Shown: positions 42,597 to 50,939, counted from the first letter of the stretch. The stretch: DNA of 64,000 bases from CAVUAF01 sp963739375 (GCA_963739375.1 CAVUAF010000014.1:434001-498000); one strand, 5' to 3'. Notes: generated by a model not told the origin, from the letters alone. Program-made: numbers and translations.

Positions 42597-43114
42597 CTCT
42601 CCCGGCCGATGAGGACGACCAGCAAGACCAGGTGGGCGAAGAGCGCGCCCAGGGAATCGAGGAGGACGTCCCCGGCCGCCGCCGTGCGCGCGGGCACGAA
42701 GCTTTGGTGGAATTCGTCGAGCGCGGCGGTCGCGACCGCCATCGCCAGGGCAAGCGCCGCCCAGCGGGCGTTCCATAGCGGCTCCACCCAGCGCCTTGGA
42801 CCATCGGCCACGGCGCGCCGGCGCTGCGGCAGCGTGGCGCGCCAGGCGCGAAAGAGCAGCGCCGAAAAGACGCTGTAGATCACGAAATGCGTCAGCTTGC
42901 GGATGAGGATGTGGGCCGCGTCGGCGTAGCGGAGGTCAACGTGGAACAGGCGCAGCGCGTACAGCACGAAAAACGAGGTGCGCTGCGCCGAGAGCAGGTC
43001 GCTGGAACCGACCGAAATGATCACCAGCCAGGCGAACGCCGCCGCCCAGTAGCGCCACAGCGGCGTGGCCGCGCGCCGCTGGAGTGCCAGGGTCCCGTCT
43101 TCGCCGCTCACCAT
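42578..43114 (-). CDS. VanZ-like membrane protein
   Basis: A ~178-residue protein with four to five membrane helices and the VanZ-family residues: helix-1 region AWLVIISVGSSDLL, HILIRKLTHFVIYSVFSALLFRA (the DxxH/KxxHF-Y type motif), and VATAALDEFHQSFVPARTAAAGDVLLDSLGALF (the conserved DEFHQxF-P-R and D-xxN/D-xxG motif). VanZ proteins modulate teicoplanin sensitivity in enterococci, but most homologues are uncharacterised. I take ATG 43114; residues before it overlap the guaB 3' region. The stop codon is supplied by a tandem repeat. Confidence 0.88.
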   Translation of the reverse strand: MVSGEDGTLALQRRAATPLWRYWAAAFAWLVIISVGSSDLLSAQRTSFFVLYALRLFHVDLRYADAAHILIRKLTHFVIYSVFSALLFRAWRATLPQRRRAVADGPRRWVEPLWNARWAALALAMAVATAALDEFHQSFVPARTAAAGDVLLDSLGALFAHLVLLVVLIGREREVSSF

Positions 43115-43128
43115 GCGCAACTCGCAGC

Positions 43129-44636
43129 TCACTCCAGGTTGTAGTTGGGCGCCTCGCGGATGATGATGACGTCGTGGACGTGGCTCTCGCGCAGGCCCGC
43201 CCAGGAGATGCGCACGAAGCGCGCCTTCTGCTGCAGCTCGGCGATGGTGCCGCACCCCACGTACCCCATCCCCGATTTCAAACCGCCGACCAGCTGGTGC
43301 ACCATGGCGGCGAGGGTGCCGCGATACGGCACGCGCCCTTCGATGCCTTCCGGCACCAGCTTGGCGAGCCGGTTGGACTCCCCGTCCTCGGAGGCGATGG
43401 AGGCCGAGGCCTCGCCTTCCATGCTCTGCATGTAGCGCTCGCTGGAGCCCTGCGCCATGGCCGAAAGCGACCCCATGCCGCGGTAGGTCTTGAAGGTGCG
43501 CCCCTGGTAGAGGATGGTTTCTCCGGGGCTCTCCTCGGTGCCGGCAAAGAGCGAGCCGATCATGACCACGCTGGCGCCCGCGGCCAGCGCCTTGGTGATG
43601 TCGCCGGAGTACTTGATGCCGCCGTCGGCGATGATGGGGACGCCGGCATCGCGCGCCGCGCGCGCCGCTTCCGCAATCGCCGTGATCTGCGGCACGCCCG
43701 CTCCGGTCACCACGCGCGTGGTGCAGATCGAGCCCGGCCCGATCCCCACCTTCACCGCGTCGGCGCCCGCCCGTACCAGCTCGCAGGCGCCGTCGAAGGT
43801 GCCGACGTTGCCGGCGATCAGGTCCACCTCGGGGAGCTTGGCCTTGATGGCCTTCACCGCTTCAATGACGCGGCGTGGAATGCCCATGCGCCGAGTCCAC
43901 CGCCAGCACGTCCACCTTGGCGCGCACCAGTCTCCTGCGCCCGCTCCAGGAAGTCGCCGGTGGCGCCGATGGCCGCGCCCACCCGCAGCCGCCCCTGCGC
44001 GTCCTTGGCGGCATTCGGATACTTCAGCTTCTTCTGGATGTCCTTGACCGTGATCAGGCCCTTCAGCTGGTACTTGTCGTCCACCACCAGCAGCTTCTCG
44101 ACGCGGTGCTTGTGCAGGATCTGCTCGGCATCTTCCAGCGTGGTGCCCACGGGGACGGTGATGAGGTTCTCCTTGGTCATCACCTTGCTGATGGGGATGT
44201 CGGTGCGGGTCTCGAAGCGCAGATCGCGGTTGGTGAGGATGCCGACCAGCTTCTTGTTCTTGGTGATGGGGACGCCGGAGATCCGGAAACGCTGCATGAC
44301 CTCCAGCGCGTCGCTGATCTTGTCGTCGGGCGACATGGTGATGGGATCGACGATCATGCCGCTCTCCGAGCGCTTCACCTTGTCCACTTCGCCGGCCTGC
44401 TGCTCCGGGGTGAGGTTGCGATGAATCAGCCCGAGACCGCCCTGCTGCGCTAGCGCGATCGCCAGGCGCGACTCGGTCACGGTGTCCATGGCGGCGCTCA
44501 CCAGCGGGATATTCAGCGCGATGTGGCGCGAGAGATGCGTGCGCGTATCGGCTTGCGCCGGCACCACGTCACTCCGCGCGGGCAGGAGAAGGACATCGTC
44601 GAAGGTAAGAGCTTCGGGGACGGGAAAGTTGATCAT
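43129..44636 (-). CDS. guaB: IMP dehydrogenase, interrupted by two single-base insertions
   Basis: IMPDH oxidises IMP to XMP with NAD+ in guanine nucleotide synthesis. The N-terminal frame (from ATG 44636) has LTFDDVLLLPARSDVVP, SAAMDTVTE and two CBS domains. The C-terminal frame has VDLIAGNVGTFDG, the catalytic Cys loop GPGSICTTRVVTG, IIADGGIKYSGDI, MIGSLFAGTEESPGE and GAPNYNLE-like C-terminus. Two extra bases on the plus strand restore a full-length protein when removed: a T at about 43931 (gives AQELVRAKVDVLAV) and a T at about 43876 (gives SAHGHSRRVIEAV). The gene is essential in most bacteria and both breaks are one base, so I read them as consensus errors. Confidence 0.9.
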
Positions 44637-44712
44637 GCCGCGCGCACCTGTGGAGTGGGATAAACCGTCATTCTACTGCACGCGGCCAAACCACTCGCAG
44701 CGCGCCGCCTTG

Positions 44713-44824
44713 GGGTAGTGGGTCGGTTTGGGTGGAGCAGGCCTTCAGGCCTGTATCTCTGCCAGCAAGGAAGGGCCGGCTTCAGCCGCTGAGGTATTGC
44801 CCTTATCAAACTGACCCACTACCC
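44713..44824. mobile_element. 112-bp element with 18-bp terminal inverted repeats (MITE-like)
   Basis: Left end GGGTAGTGGGTCGGTTTG (44713-44730), right end CAAACTGACCCACTACCC (44807-44824): the ends are inverted copies with one mismatch. The inside has GGCCTTCAGGCC and GGCTTCAGCCGCTGAGG, typical of acidobacterial dispersed repeats, and no coding frame. A lone copy of the right terminus is at 6461-6475. No target-site duplication is obvious. It is non-autonomous if mobile. Confidence 0.65.
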
Positions 44825-44829
44825 GCCCG

Positions 44830-45765
44830 CTACGGTTGCGGCACTTTCTTGGTGCCCGCCAGTTCGGCTGCCATCTGCTGGATGTTGACCGGCAGGAAGC
44901 GCTGGAAGCCGTACTGGCTGTACTTGGCGGCGAGCGGCGGCTGCACCGCGGCCACCAGATCGTCGCCGGATTTGCCGGCGGCGCGCGCGTCGGCGACGCC
45001 CTTGCGCAGGTCCACCAGGTAGTCGTGGAAGCTGCGTACGAAGTCGGCGCTCCCTACGTCGCCGTGCCCGGGAACAAAGGTGAAGTCGGGATGCGCGGCG
45101 ACGAGCGCTTCCAGCGTGGCAATCCACGGCGCGCTGGAGGCGTCAATCATGTTGGGAAAGTGCGCGTTCCACAGCAGGTCGCCGCCGAAAATGACCTTGG
45201 CGTCCGGCACCGCGACGATGGAGTCGCCCCCCGTGTGCCCGGGATCGACGCGCACCAGCACGCGCCGCGACCCGAGGTAGAGGTTCACGCCTTCGTCGCC
45301 GTAGGTAAGCTGCGGCGGCACCAGGGCATCGACGCGCGCCTTCTGCTCCGGCGTGGGCGCAGCGCCGAAGAATTTCAGGCTTTCCGTCTTCAGCCAGGCG
45401 CGCACGTTGCGGTGCGCGACGAGGACGGCGCCTTCCTTGGCGAACACGGCGTTCCCGCCGGTGTGGTCGAGGTGGTAGTGGGTGTTGACCACGAAGCGGA
45501 TCGGCAGGTTCGTCACCTTGCGAATCTCGGCCAGCAGGTCGCGCGCCGGCGCTTCCCCGACCAGCGTGTCCACCACCAGCACCGCGTCTTCTCCGATGAC
45601 GAAGCCGGCATTCGAGCCGGCGCGGCCGCCCTCGGGATTGATGGCGGCATAAACGCCTTCGCCGAGCTTCTTGATCTGCAGCGGCGGCGCGGGCGGCGGT
45701 TGCGGGGCCTGGGCAAGAGCCGCGGAAGCGAACAGCAGGACGAGCGGAAGTAAGCGTCGGGACAT
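44830..45765 (-). CDS. exported metallo-beta-lactamase-fold hydrolase
   Basis: A 311-residue MBL-fold protein with a signal peptide (MSRRLLPLVLLFASAALAQA). The zinc site is THYHLDHTGGNAVFA (HxHxDH). The next ligands are in RVDPGHTGGDS and FVPGHGDVG, the order of subclass B3-like and alkyl/SoxH-type MBL proteins (e.g. quinoprotein-relay hydrolases). The start at ATG 45765 is preferred over a longer frame because it directly begins the signal peptide. Substrate unknown; beta-lactamase activity cannot be assumed. Confidence 0.88.
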   Translation of the reverse strand: MSRRLLPLVLLFASAALAQAPQPPPAPPLQIKKLGEGVYAAINPEGGRAGSNAGFVIGEDAVLVVDTLVGEAPARDLLAEIRKVTNLPIRFVVNTHYHLDHTGGNAVFAKEGAVLVAHRNVRAWLKTESLKFFGAAPTPEQKARVDALVPPQLTYGDEGVNLYLGSRRVLVRVDPGHTGGDSIVAVPDAKVIFGGDLLWNAHFPNMIDASSAPWIATLEALVAAHPDFTFVPGHGDVGSADFVRSFHDYLVDLRKGVADARAAGKSGDDLVAAVQPPLAAKYSQYGFQRFLPVNIQQMAAELAGTKKVPQP

Positions 45766-45820
45766 GGCCGGCGATGGTAACCTCGTCGAAGGCGCTACGG
45801 CAACCGGTGCCGGCATCCGC

Positions 45821-47125
45821 TCAACTCTCCGCCTCCCAGCGGAAGCGGGTCACGGCCAGCACTCCGAACAGCAGCGTAAAAAGGAGCATGACGGCAATTG
45901 GCCCGAGCGCGGCGGAAAGTCTTAGGCCGCGCCAGGTCATGGCGTCCAGGCCATCCATTGCCCAGCGGGTGGGCACGATCACGGTGGATTTCTGCAGCCA
46001 TTGCGGGAAAATGAAGGTCGGGACCCAGGCGCCGCCCAGCATCACCATGATCAAGGTCGCCCCGATGGAGTAGCCGCGGGTGGCCTCCACCGTTTTGCCC
46101 AGGGCCGCGATCATCAGGCCGAAGGCAGCCGTCATCAGCGAGAAGGCCGCACAGACCCCCAGGAAGCCCAGGAAACTGCCTTCGATGCGGACGCCAAACA
46201 CCACGCGCGCGAACCCGAACAGCACCAGCAGAATGAAGGCCGCAATCACGGCCGCACTGACGGCCCGGCTGCCGAGCAGCACGCTGCGCGACAAGGGCGC
46301 GGCGCGGAAACGCTGCCAGAGCCCGCTCTGGCGCAGCAGCAGCAGGCGAATCCCCACGTCGAGCCCCATAAACAGGATGAACTGTATTCCCATCCCGCCG
46401 AAGGAATGCGCGTAGCCGTTGTACTGGATGCCGGCGCCCGAGGTAACCGCTTCTTCGCGCGTCTCGTACGGCATGGTCAAGCCGCCCGCGGGCCCGCCTG
46501 GCCCGGAGGCCGGCGCGCGCTCCTGCTGTTCATTCCACGCTTGGACGCTGCCCAGCAAATCGCGCAGAACCTTTTTCTGCGCCGGGGGAATCTGCGGGTC
46601 GTTCTCGATTTGCGGCAGCGACTCTTTCACCATCTCGCGGCCGCTCTTCCCGGTGAACATCTCCCGGCTCACCACCTGCATGACGGCGCCGCTGAGAATC
46701 CCTTGCACCATGCCCAGCTCCACGCCGTGCGACGGATCGTAGAGCAGCCCGATCTGCGGCTTCTTGGCGCCGCTGAAAAGAGCGCGCCCCGCGTCGGCGC
46801 CGAAGTCCTTTGGAATGACGACGGCGGCCGTGGCCCGGCCTTTGCGCACCGCCGTGCGCGCCTCGTCCAGCGTGGAGGGCTTCACCGCGAGGTTCTTGTC
46901 GGCGCTCAGCCGGGCCAGCAGCTCACGGGAAATCGTGCTGGTGTCCTGGTCAATGAACAGCACCGGCATGCGGCTGGGCTCGGTGGCGCCGCTCTGTCCG
47001 CCAAAGAGGTATCCGAAAAACGAGCCGCAGACAATCGGCACCACGAACCCCACGATCACCGCTCTCCGGTCGGAGAAGAACAGCTGCAGGTCCTTTCGCA
47101 CCAGCGCCCAAAACGAAATCATCAT
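45821..47125 (-). CDS. ABC-2 type transporter permease
   Basis: A 434-residue permease starting MMISFWALVRKDLQLFFSDRRAVIVGFVVP, with one N-terminal helix, a large extracytoplasmic region (~residues 60-240) with the segment SREMFTGKSGREMVKESLPQI, then five to six C-terminal helices (FILFMGLDVGIRLLLLRQSGLWQRFRAAPLSRSVLLGSR is the conserved ABC-2 loop). It matches the ABC-2 (NatB/YhaP-like) exporter family. Its ATG overlaps the stop of the ATPase gene upstream (ATGA). The exported compound is unknown. Confidence 0.9.
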   Translation of the reverse strand: MMISFWALVRKDLQLFFSDRRAVIVGFVVPIVCGSFFGYLFGGQSGATEPSRMPVLFIDQDTSTISRELLARLSADKNLAVKPSTLDEARTAVRKGRATAAVVIPKDFGADAGRALFSGAKKPQIGLLYDPSHGVELGMVQGILSGAVMQVVSREMFTGKSGREMVKESLPQIENDPQIPPAQKKVLRDLLGSVQAWNEQQERAPASGPGGPAGGLTMPYETREEAVTSGAGIQYNGYAHSFGGMGIQFILFMGLDVGIRLLLLRQSGLWQRFRAAPLSRSVLLGSRAVSAAVIAAFILLVLFGFARVVFGVRIEGSFLGFLGVCAAFSLMTAAFGLMIAALGKTVEATRGYSIGATLIMVMLGGAWVPTFIFPQWLQKSTVIVPTRWAMDGLDAMTWRGLRLSAALGPIAVMLLFTLLFGVLAVTRFRWEAES

Positions 47126-48054
47126 GAGTCGCGCAGGCTCCTTCCGGTGAGGGTCAGAAAAACCGTCTCCAGGTCCGGCCGCTCGCTGACCACGTGCTGG
47201 TAACGGTGGCCGTGCTCCGTCAGCCATTGCAGGACGCACGGCGCTCCCGCGGCCAGGTCGTGGACGCCGACCCGCAGCACCCGCTCCCGCAATTCCGCCG
47301 CGTGCACCTCGGGGAGCCGCAGCAGGGGTTCCACGCTGAACCCGTCGGGGTGCTCCAGCTCGATGGCGAGGACGTTGGTGACCGGCAACATGCGGTGGAG
47401 GCCGTGCAGCGTGTCGTCGGCGATCACCTTCCCGTGATCGATGATGATGATGCGGTCGCAGAGGCGCTCGGCTTCCTCCATGTAGTGGGTGGTGTAAACC
47501 AGCGTCTTGCCGCGCTGCTTGAGGGTTTCGAGGTTTTCGAAGATGGCGTGGCGGCTCTGCGGGTCGACCCCCACGGTAGGCTCGTCGAGCAGCAGGATCT
47601 GCGGGTCGTGCAGCAGCGCCGCCGCCAGGTTAAGGCGCCGCTTCATCCCGCCACTAAAGGTCTTTACCTTGTCCTTGGCTCGGTCGGCGAGGCCGACCAA
47701 GGCCAGCGCTTCGCCCATCGCGCGTCTCGCGCTGGCGCCGTGCTGCTCGTAGAGCGCAGCAAACAAAACCAGGTTGTCGAGCGCCGACAGCTCGTCATAG
47801 AGCGCGATGTCCTGGGGAACCAGTCCGATTTTTCGCTTGATCGGGTCGGTATCGCCGCGCAGCGGCCGGCCTCCGATCAGCACCTCGCCCGCATCGGGAC
47901 GCAGCAGCCCGGCGATGATGGAAACCGTCGTGGTTTTTCCGGCGCCATTCGGTCCCAGCAGGCCGACGGTTTCTCCCGCCCCGGCCCGCAAGCTGACCCC
48001 ATCGACGGCAATTACCTTGCCGTAGCTCTTTTTCAGCGCCCTCACCTCGAGCAT
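47122..48054 (-). CDS. ABC transporter ATP-binding protein (ABC-2 / DrrA-NatA type)
   Basis: A 310-residue ATPase: Walker A LLGPNGAGKTTTVSII, signature KTFSGGMKRRLNLAAAL, Walker B ILLLDEPTVGVDPQSRH, and the C-terminal DUF-like extension seen in NatA/DrrA (HGLHRMLPVTNVLAIELEHPDG...). Start ATG 48054; the longer open frame upstream is translated from the CTCCCGAT tandem repeat and rejected. It forms a two-gene export system with the permease and could serve drug, polymer or sodium export. Confidence 0.93.
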   Translation of the reverse strand: MLEVRALKKSYGKVIAVDGVSLRAGAGETVGLLGPNGAGKTTTVSIIAGLLRPDAGEVLIGGRPLRGDTDPIKRKIGLVPQDIALYDELSALDNLVLFAALYEQHGASARRAMGEALALVGLADRAKDKVKTFSGGMKRRLNLAAALLHDPQILLLDEPTVGVDPQSRHAIFENLETLKQRGKTLVYTTHYMEEAERLCDRIIIIDHGKVIADDTLHGLHRMLPVTNVLAIELEHPDGFSVEPLLRLPEVHAAELRERVLRVGVHDLAAGAPCVLQWLTEHGHRYQHVVSERPDLETVFLTLTGRSLRDS

Positions 48055-48075
48055 GGGGCAGGAGTGTAACATCCG

Positions 48076-48152
48076 CTCTCCCGATCTCCCGATCCCCCGA
48101 TCTCCCGATCCCCCGATCTCCCGATCTCCCGTTCTCCCGTTCTCCCGATTTC
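48076..48152. repeat. 8-bp tandem repeat (CTCCCGAT), single arm
   Basis: Nine units CTCCCGAT / CCCCCGAT / CTCCCGTT upstream of the ABC ATPase gene. Shorter fragments of the same unit recur in the repeat island at 48.8-49.7 kb and at 53756-53782. Confidence 0.9.
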
Positions 48153-48390
48153 CTGTCAATACCCCCAAGCTGTCACTTTCCGCCTAACCTGCTCATGCGC
48201 TAGGGGAAATAAAAGTGCACACTTTTTCCCATCGTCCCCCACCGATTTGCTATGCTGGAAGCAGCCATACTGTCCACGACGCCCGGCCTCCCGCCGGGCG
48301 TTTTGCTTTCCCCCAACCCGCGACGCGCCTCGCTTCCCAGCCGCTCCGCGCCCCACGGCGCCGCGGCCTTTCTACCCTTTGAGGAGCCAG

Positions 48391-48873
48391 ATGTCCACCA
48401 TCCCCCACACCCCAAAACGCACCGGCGAATGGGTGGAACTCCAGTTCATGGCCCGCGCCACCGCCCACGGCCTCGTTGTCTCCAAGCCCTGGGGCGACTC
48501 CACTCCCTACGACTTCGTGGTCGAAGCCGGCGGCTGCTTCCAGCGCGTCCAGGTCAAATCCTCTTCCCATCGCGCCGCCGACCGCCGCCACCGCCCCTAC
48601 GGCTACACCTGCCTCTTGACCTACTCGCGCGGACGCCACCGCTACGGCCGCCAGGTGGATTTCTTCGCCTTCTACATCCTCCCCGAGGACCTCTGGTTCA
48701 TCATCCCCGCCGCCGCCCTCCGCCACCGCCGCGCCGCCATCTACCCCGACCCTCACCACCCCCGCAACCCCTACTTCCGCTACCTCGAAGCCTGGCACCT
48801 CCTCCTCCCCCGCCGATCTCCCGATTCCTCGAGGGCGCAGCTTCTTGCGCCTCCCGAAAAGCTGTCGTCCTGA
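48391..48873 (+). CDS. PD-(D/E)XK endonuclease-like protein (PDDEXK_11-like)
   Basis: A 160-residue protein starting MSTIPHTPKRTGEWVELQFMARA after GAGGAG. The sequence resembles the small PD-(D/E)XK group: conserved Glu in TGEWVELQF, then PYDFVVEAGGCFQRVQVKSS with D...xVQVK as the (D)xK catalytic pair, followed by RPYGYTCLL and VDFFAFYILPEDLWFIIPAAAL. The last ~20 residues (RRSPDSSRAQLLAPPEKLSS) are translated from dispersed repeat DNA and the stop is in it. Function unknown; such proteins occur alone in many Acidobacteriota. Confidence 0.75.
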   Translation: MSTIPHTPKRTGEWVELQFMARATAHGLVVSKPWGDSTPYDFVVEAGGCFQRVQVKSSSHRAADRRHRPYGYTCLLTYSRGRHRYGRQVDFFAFYILPEDLWFIIPAAALRHRRAAIYPDPHHPRNPYFRYLEAWHLLLPRRSPDSSRAQLLAPPEKLSS

Positions 48874-48968
48874 GCGAGCGCGAGCGCAGGCGAGCGCGAG
48901 TCGAAGGATCCCTATCGCTACCACTGCCGCCAAGAAGAGAACGCTCCCGATGAACCGATCTCCCGATC
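48846..48968. repeat. ~122-bp direct repeat, copy 1
   Basis: Begins TGCGCCTCCCGAAAAGCTGT and ends GCTCCCGATGAACCGATCTC. Nearly identical to 49021-49143, offset by 175 bp in the same orientation. A C to T change in the GCGAGCG(C/T)GAG part is the main difference seen. Confidence 0.88.
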
Positions 48969-49020
48969 CCCCGTTCTCCCGATTCCCCGATTCGGGTGTC
49001 ATCCTGAGGGCGCCGCTTTT

Positions 49021-49143
49021 TGCGCCTCCCGAAAAGCTGTCGTCCTGAGCGAGCGCGAGCGCAGGCGAGCGTGAGTCGAAGGATCCCTATCGCTACCACT
49101 GCCGCCAAGAAGAGAACGCTCCCGATGAACCGATCTCCCGATC
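49021..49143. repeat. ~122-bp direct repeat, copy 2
   Basis: Second copy of the repeat at 48846-48968. Tandem-like duplication of dispersed repeat material. Followed by more CTCCCGAT and TCATCCTGAGGGCGCC fragments. Confidence 0.88.
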
Positions 49144-49330
49144 ACCCGATCTCCCGATTCTGCTGTCATCCTGAGGGCGCCGCTTTTTGCGCCCGAAGGA
49201 TCTAGGTTTTCCGATGAGCCGATGAACCGATGAGCCGATCTCCCGATGATCCAATGACCCGATCGCCCGCTCCCCCGATCCTGTTCTTGTCATCCCGAGC
49301 GCAGCGAGGGATCTGGGTTCCGTCTGCTTG

Positions 49331-49382
49331 TGTAGGGACGGCCGCCCTCGGCCGTCCAGCCGGAGCGCCGCTCCGGAGGTTT
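49331..49382. repeat. dispersed repeat GTGTAGGGACGGCCGCCCTC, copy 2
   Basis: Near-identical to 42495-42545 with the same two internal hairpins. Confidence 0.85.
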
Positions 49383-49435
49383 CACGGCTTCTTCGGAGAA
49401 CTGAGAACTGGGTACTGAGAACTGCCGGGGGGTGC

Positions 49436-49464
49436 CCCAGACGAGCCGGTTTTGCTCGTCTGGG
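49436..49464. repeat. dispersed hairpin element CCCAGACGAGC, copy 2
   Basis: Stem CCCAGACGAGC / GCTCGTCTGGG with loop CGGTTTT, preceded by GGGTGC and followed by AATGA. Confidence 0.85.
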
Positions 49465-49744
49465 AATGACACGACGGCAAGATCGCCGCGCAGAGGACGC
49501 CGAGCAATTCCAAACAAGTAGTCGCTCCCGTCCTGAGCGCCGTAGGCGCGATATAGGAAAGCCCGGCGTTTCAACGCCGGGAAACGGTTGTTTGAAATAG
49601 ACCCGAGTGCCGTAGGCACGGCACATCACCCGCCAGCCGCAGGCCAGCGACCGCCCTTCCCGACCCCCAGGTGCCCCGGTCGGAAGGTCGCTTCCCGATG
49701 AGCCGATGAACCGATCTCCCGATCTCCCAATGACAAGGGGGTGC

Positions 49745-49773
49745 CCCAGACGAGCCGGTTTTGCTCGTCTGGG
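49745..49773. repeat. dispersed hairpin element CCCAGACGAGC, copy 3
   Basis: Same stem and loop, preceded by GGGGTGC and followed by AATGATG. Confidence 0.85.
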
Positions 49774-50106
49774 AATGATGCCCTCTTGTTCCACTTTCAG
49801 AACATGCACCTTACCGCCGCATCGCCGGCGCCGCTTTTGCGCCCGCAGAACCTAGAGTTCTCCGATGAACCGATCCCCCGATCACCCAACGTGGGGATGC
49901 CTGACTCATGCGCAACGGCCATTGCGCCGGCTACCCCAGCCCGCGCACGCGGGCGGCATAGATTAGCCCAGGGCGTGAGCCCTGGGTCAGCTCCATAAGA
50001 AAGCTCGAGTGCCGTAGGCACGGCACATCACCGGCCAACCGCAGGATGAGTGCTGCATGGTCATGCGGCGGGTGGCCCAGACAACCACAATTCCAGGAGG
50101 GGGTGC

Positions 50107-50135
50107 CCCAGACGAGCCGGTCTTGCTCGTCTGGG
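50107..50135. repeat. dispersed hairpin element CCCAGACGAGC, copy 4
   Basis: Same stem with a one-base loop change (CGGTCTT), followed by AATGATG. It lies at the right-hand edge of the island, immediately before the integron cassettes. Confidence 0.85.
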
Positions 50136-50158
50136 AATGATGCGCCCTGTCTGCTCGA

Positions 50159-50173
50159 TCCGCTTGTTATGCC
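50159..50173 (-). other. truncated integron attC site (R'' core only)
   Basis: On the minus strand GGCATAACAAGCGGATC begins directly at the stop codon of the 50167-50787 gene (the TAA is inside GCATAAC). It matches the R''-L'' start of the complete attC at 50808-50939 (GGCATAACAAGTCG), but no partner GTTATGC follows within the next 150 bp. The site seems truncated by repeat DNA. Confidence 0.55.
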
Positions 50174-50787
50174 TTCTCCAGCTTCTTCTCGCAGCGCTCA
50201 ACTCTACGAGCCCAGTCCCCTGCCCATCCTTCGGACTCTGCCTGGCCCGACAACGCGATCACATCCTGGAAGCACTTTTCTTTCTCCAGGATGATCGCTA
50301 GCTGCTCGTACCCTTTGTGAGCAGGCAGCGGCGAGTCACCATACTCTGCCTTAAACGCGTCCGCGACGCGCGGCGCAAGTGCAATCTGCTGCCTGCAAGC
50401 CTCCACAGCTCTATCCATGTACTCTGGTTTGTCGCGGTCCTTGTAGTAGATCTCGATCATCTGTTGATACAAGAAGTGGACGTCTAACACCGGCGCGCTT
50501 CTTGAGAGCTCCGCAGCCTTGTCCAGAATCCTGTGCGCGATCGGGCGATCCTCTGGCTTCCCGAACCAACCGGCGAGCGCCCCGAGCAGCCCGACTGCTG
50601 TCTGATTCGTGTAGCTAATCGCTCCAGAAGTCAACGAATCACCTGAGGAACCAAGCGGCTGGAACGTCGTTTGGATGTAATGCCGTTCGCCGTCGCTGAA
50701 GGCCGTCAGCCACCAGTCCTCCAGCCCGAAATATCCGATGCTTCCTTCGATACGTTTCGGCGCCTTGCCGAATCCGAACAGCCCCAC
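50167..50787 (-). CDS. hypothetical integron-cassette protein
   Basis: A 206-residue cytoplasmic protein that I do not recognise. It has a GTG start with AGGAGGGAG six bases upstream, only ~20 bp from the attC recombination core (GTTATGCC), and its TAA is inside a GCATAAC core: both are hallmarks of an integron gene cassette. The N-terminal part (SIGYFGLEDWWLTAFSDGERHYI) is followed by a small Gly/Ala segment and a helical C-terminal half (residues ~85-206) with a TPR-like look (RILDKAAELSRSAPVLDVHFLYQQMIEIYYKDRDKPEYMDRAVEACRQQIALAP). Lower GC than the chromosome around it. Confidence 0.7.
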   Translation of the reverse strand: MGLFGFGKAPKRIEGSIGYFGLEDWWLTAFSDGERHYIQTTFQPLGSSGDSLTSGAISYTNQTAVGLLGALAGWFGKPEDRPIAHRILDKAAELSRSAPVLDVHFLYQQMIEIYYKDRDKPEYMDRAVEACRQQIALAPRVADAFKAEYGDSPLPAHKGYEQLAIILEKEKCFQDVIALSGQAESEGWAGDWARRVERCEKKLEKA

Positions 50788-50807
50788 GACGAATCTCCCT
50801 CCTGATA

Positions 50808-50939
50808 GGCATAACGGTCAAGACCCAGCGGCAGCGGCGGCGCAAGTCCAATGAGATTGTCAATCCGACCCTATAGGAATCAAGCCGGCTAGCTGCCCCA
50901 GCGGCGCAGCCGCTGGCCGCTGCAGCGACTTGTTATGCC
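50808..50939 (-). other. attC: integron attC recombination site (complete)
   Basis: Reading the minus strand: GGCATAAC (R'') at 50939-50932, then AAGTCGCTGCAGCGG, a 90-bp variable central part with GCGGCTGCGCCGC, and GTCTTGACC-GTTATGCC (R') ending at 50808. The outer cores are inverted copies; the CTGCAGCGG/CCGCTGCCGC segments supply the imperfect stem. Total ~132 bp, within the 55-141 bp known for attC. It separates two coding units transcribed in the same direction, as in a cassette array. Confidence 0.78.

Larger units (their letters stand above)
48874..50158. other. gene-free repeat island
   Basis: About 1.3 kb with no supported gene. It holds fragments of several dispersed families: CTCCCGAT units, the TCATCCTGAGGGCGCCGCTT and AAGCTGTCGTCCTGAGCGAG pieces, GTGTAGGGACGGCCGCCCTC (49331-49382), GTGCCGTAGGCACGGCACAT twice (49609 and 50010), a short inverted repeat at 49559-49582 (AAAGCCCGGCG ... 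CGCCGGG), three CCCAGACGAGC hairpins, and a CTTGTTCC-N6-AGAACATG site at 49785. It lies between the PD-(D/E)XK gene and the integron cassettes. Confidence 0.85.

Noticed and set aside
42325..42804. A 159-codon minus-strand protein overlapping the vanZ-like gene and repeats.
   Set aside because: The frame crosses dispersed repeats and the vanZ-like gene; only the last ~45 codons look protein-like and they have no start. Kept as a low-confidence remnant.
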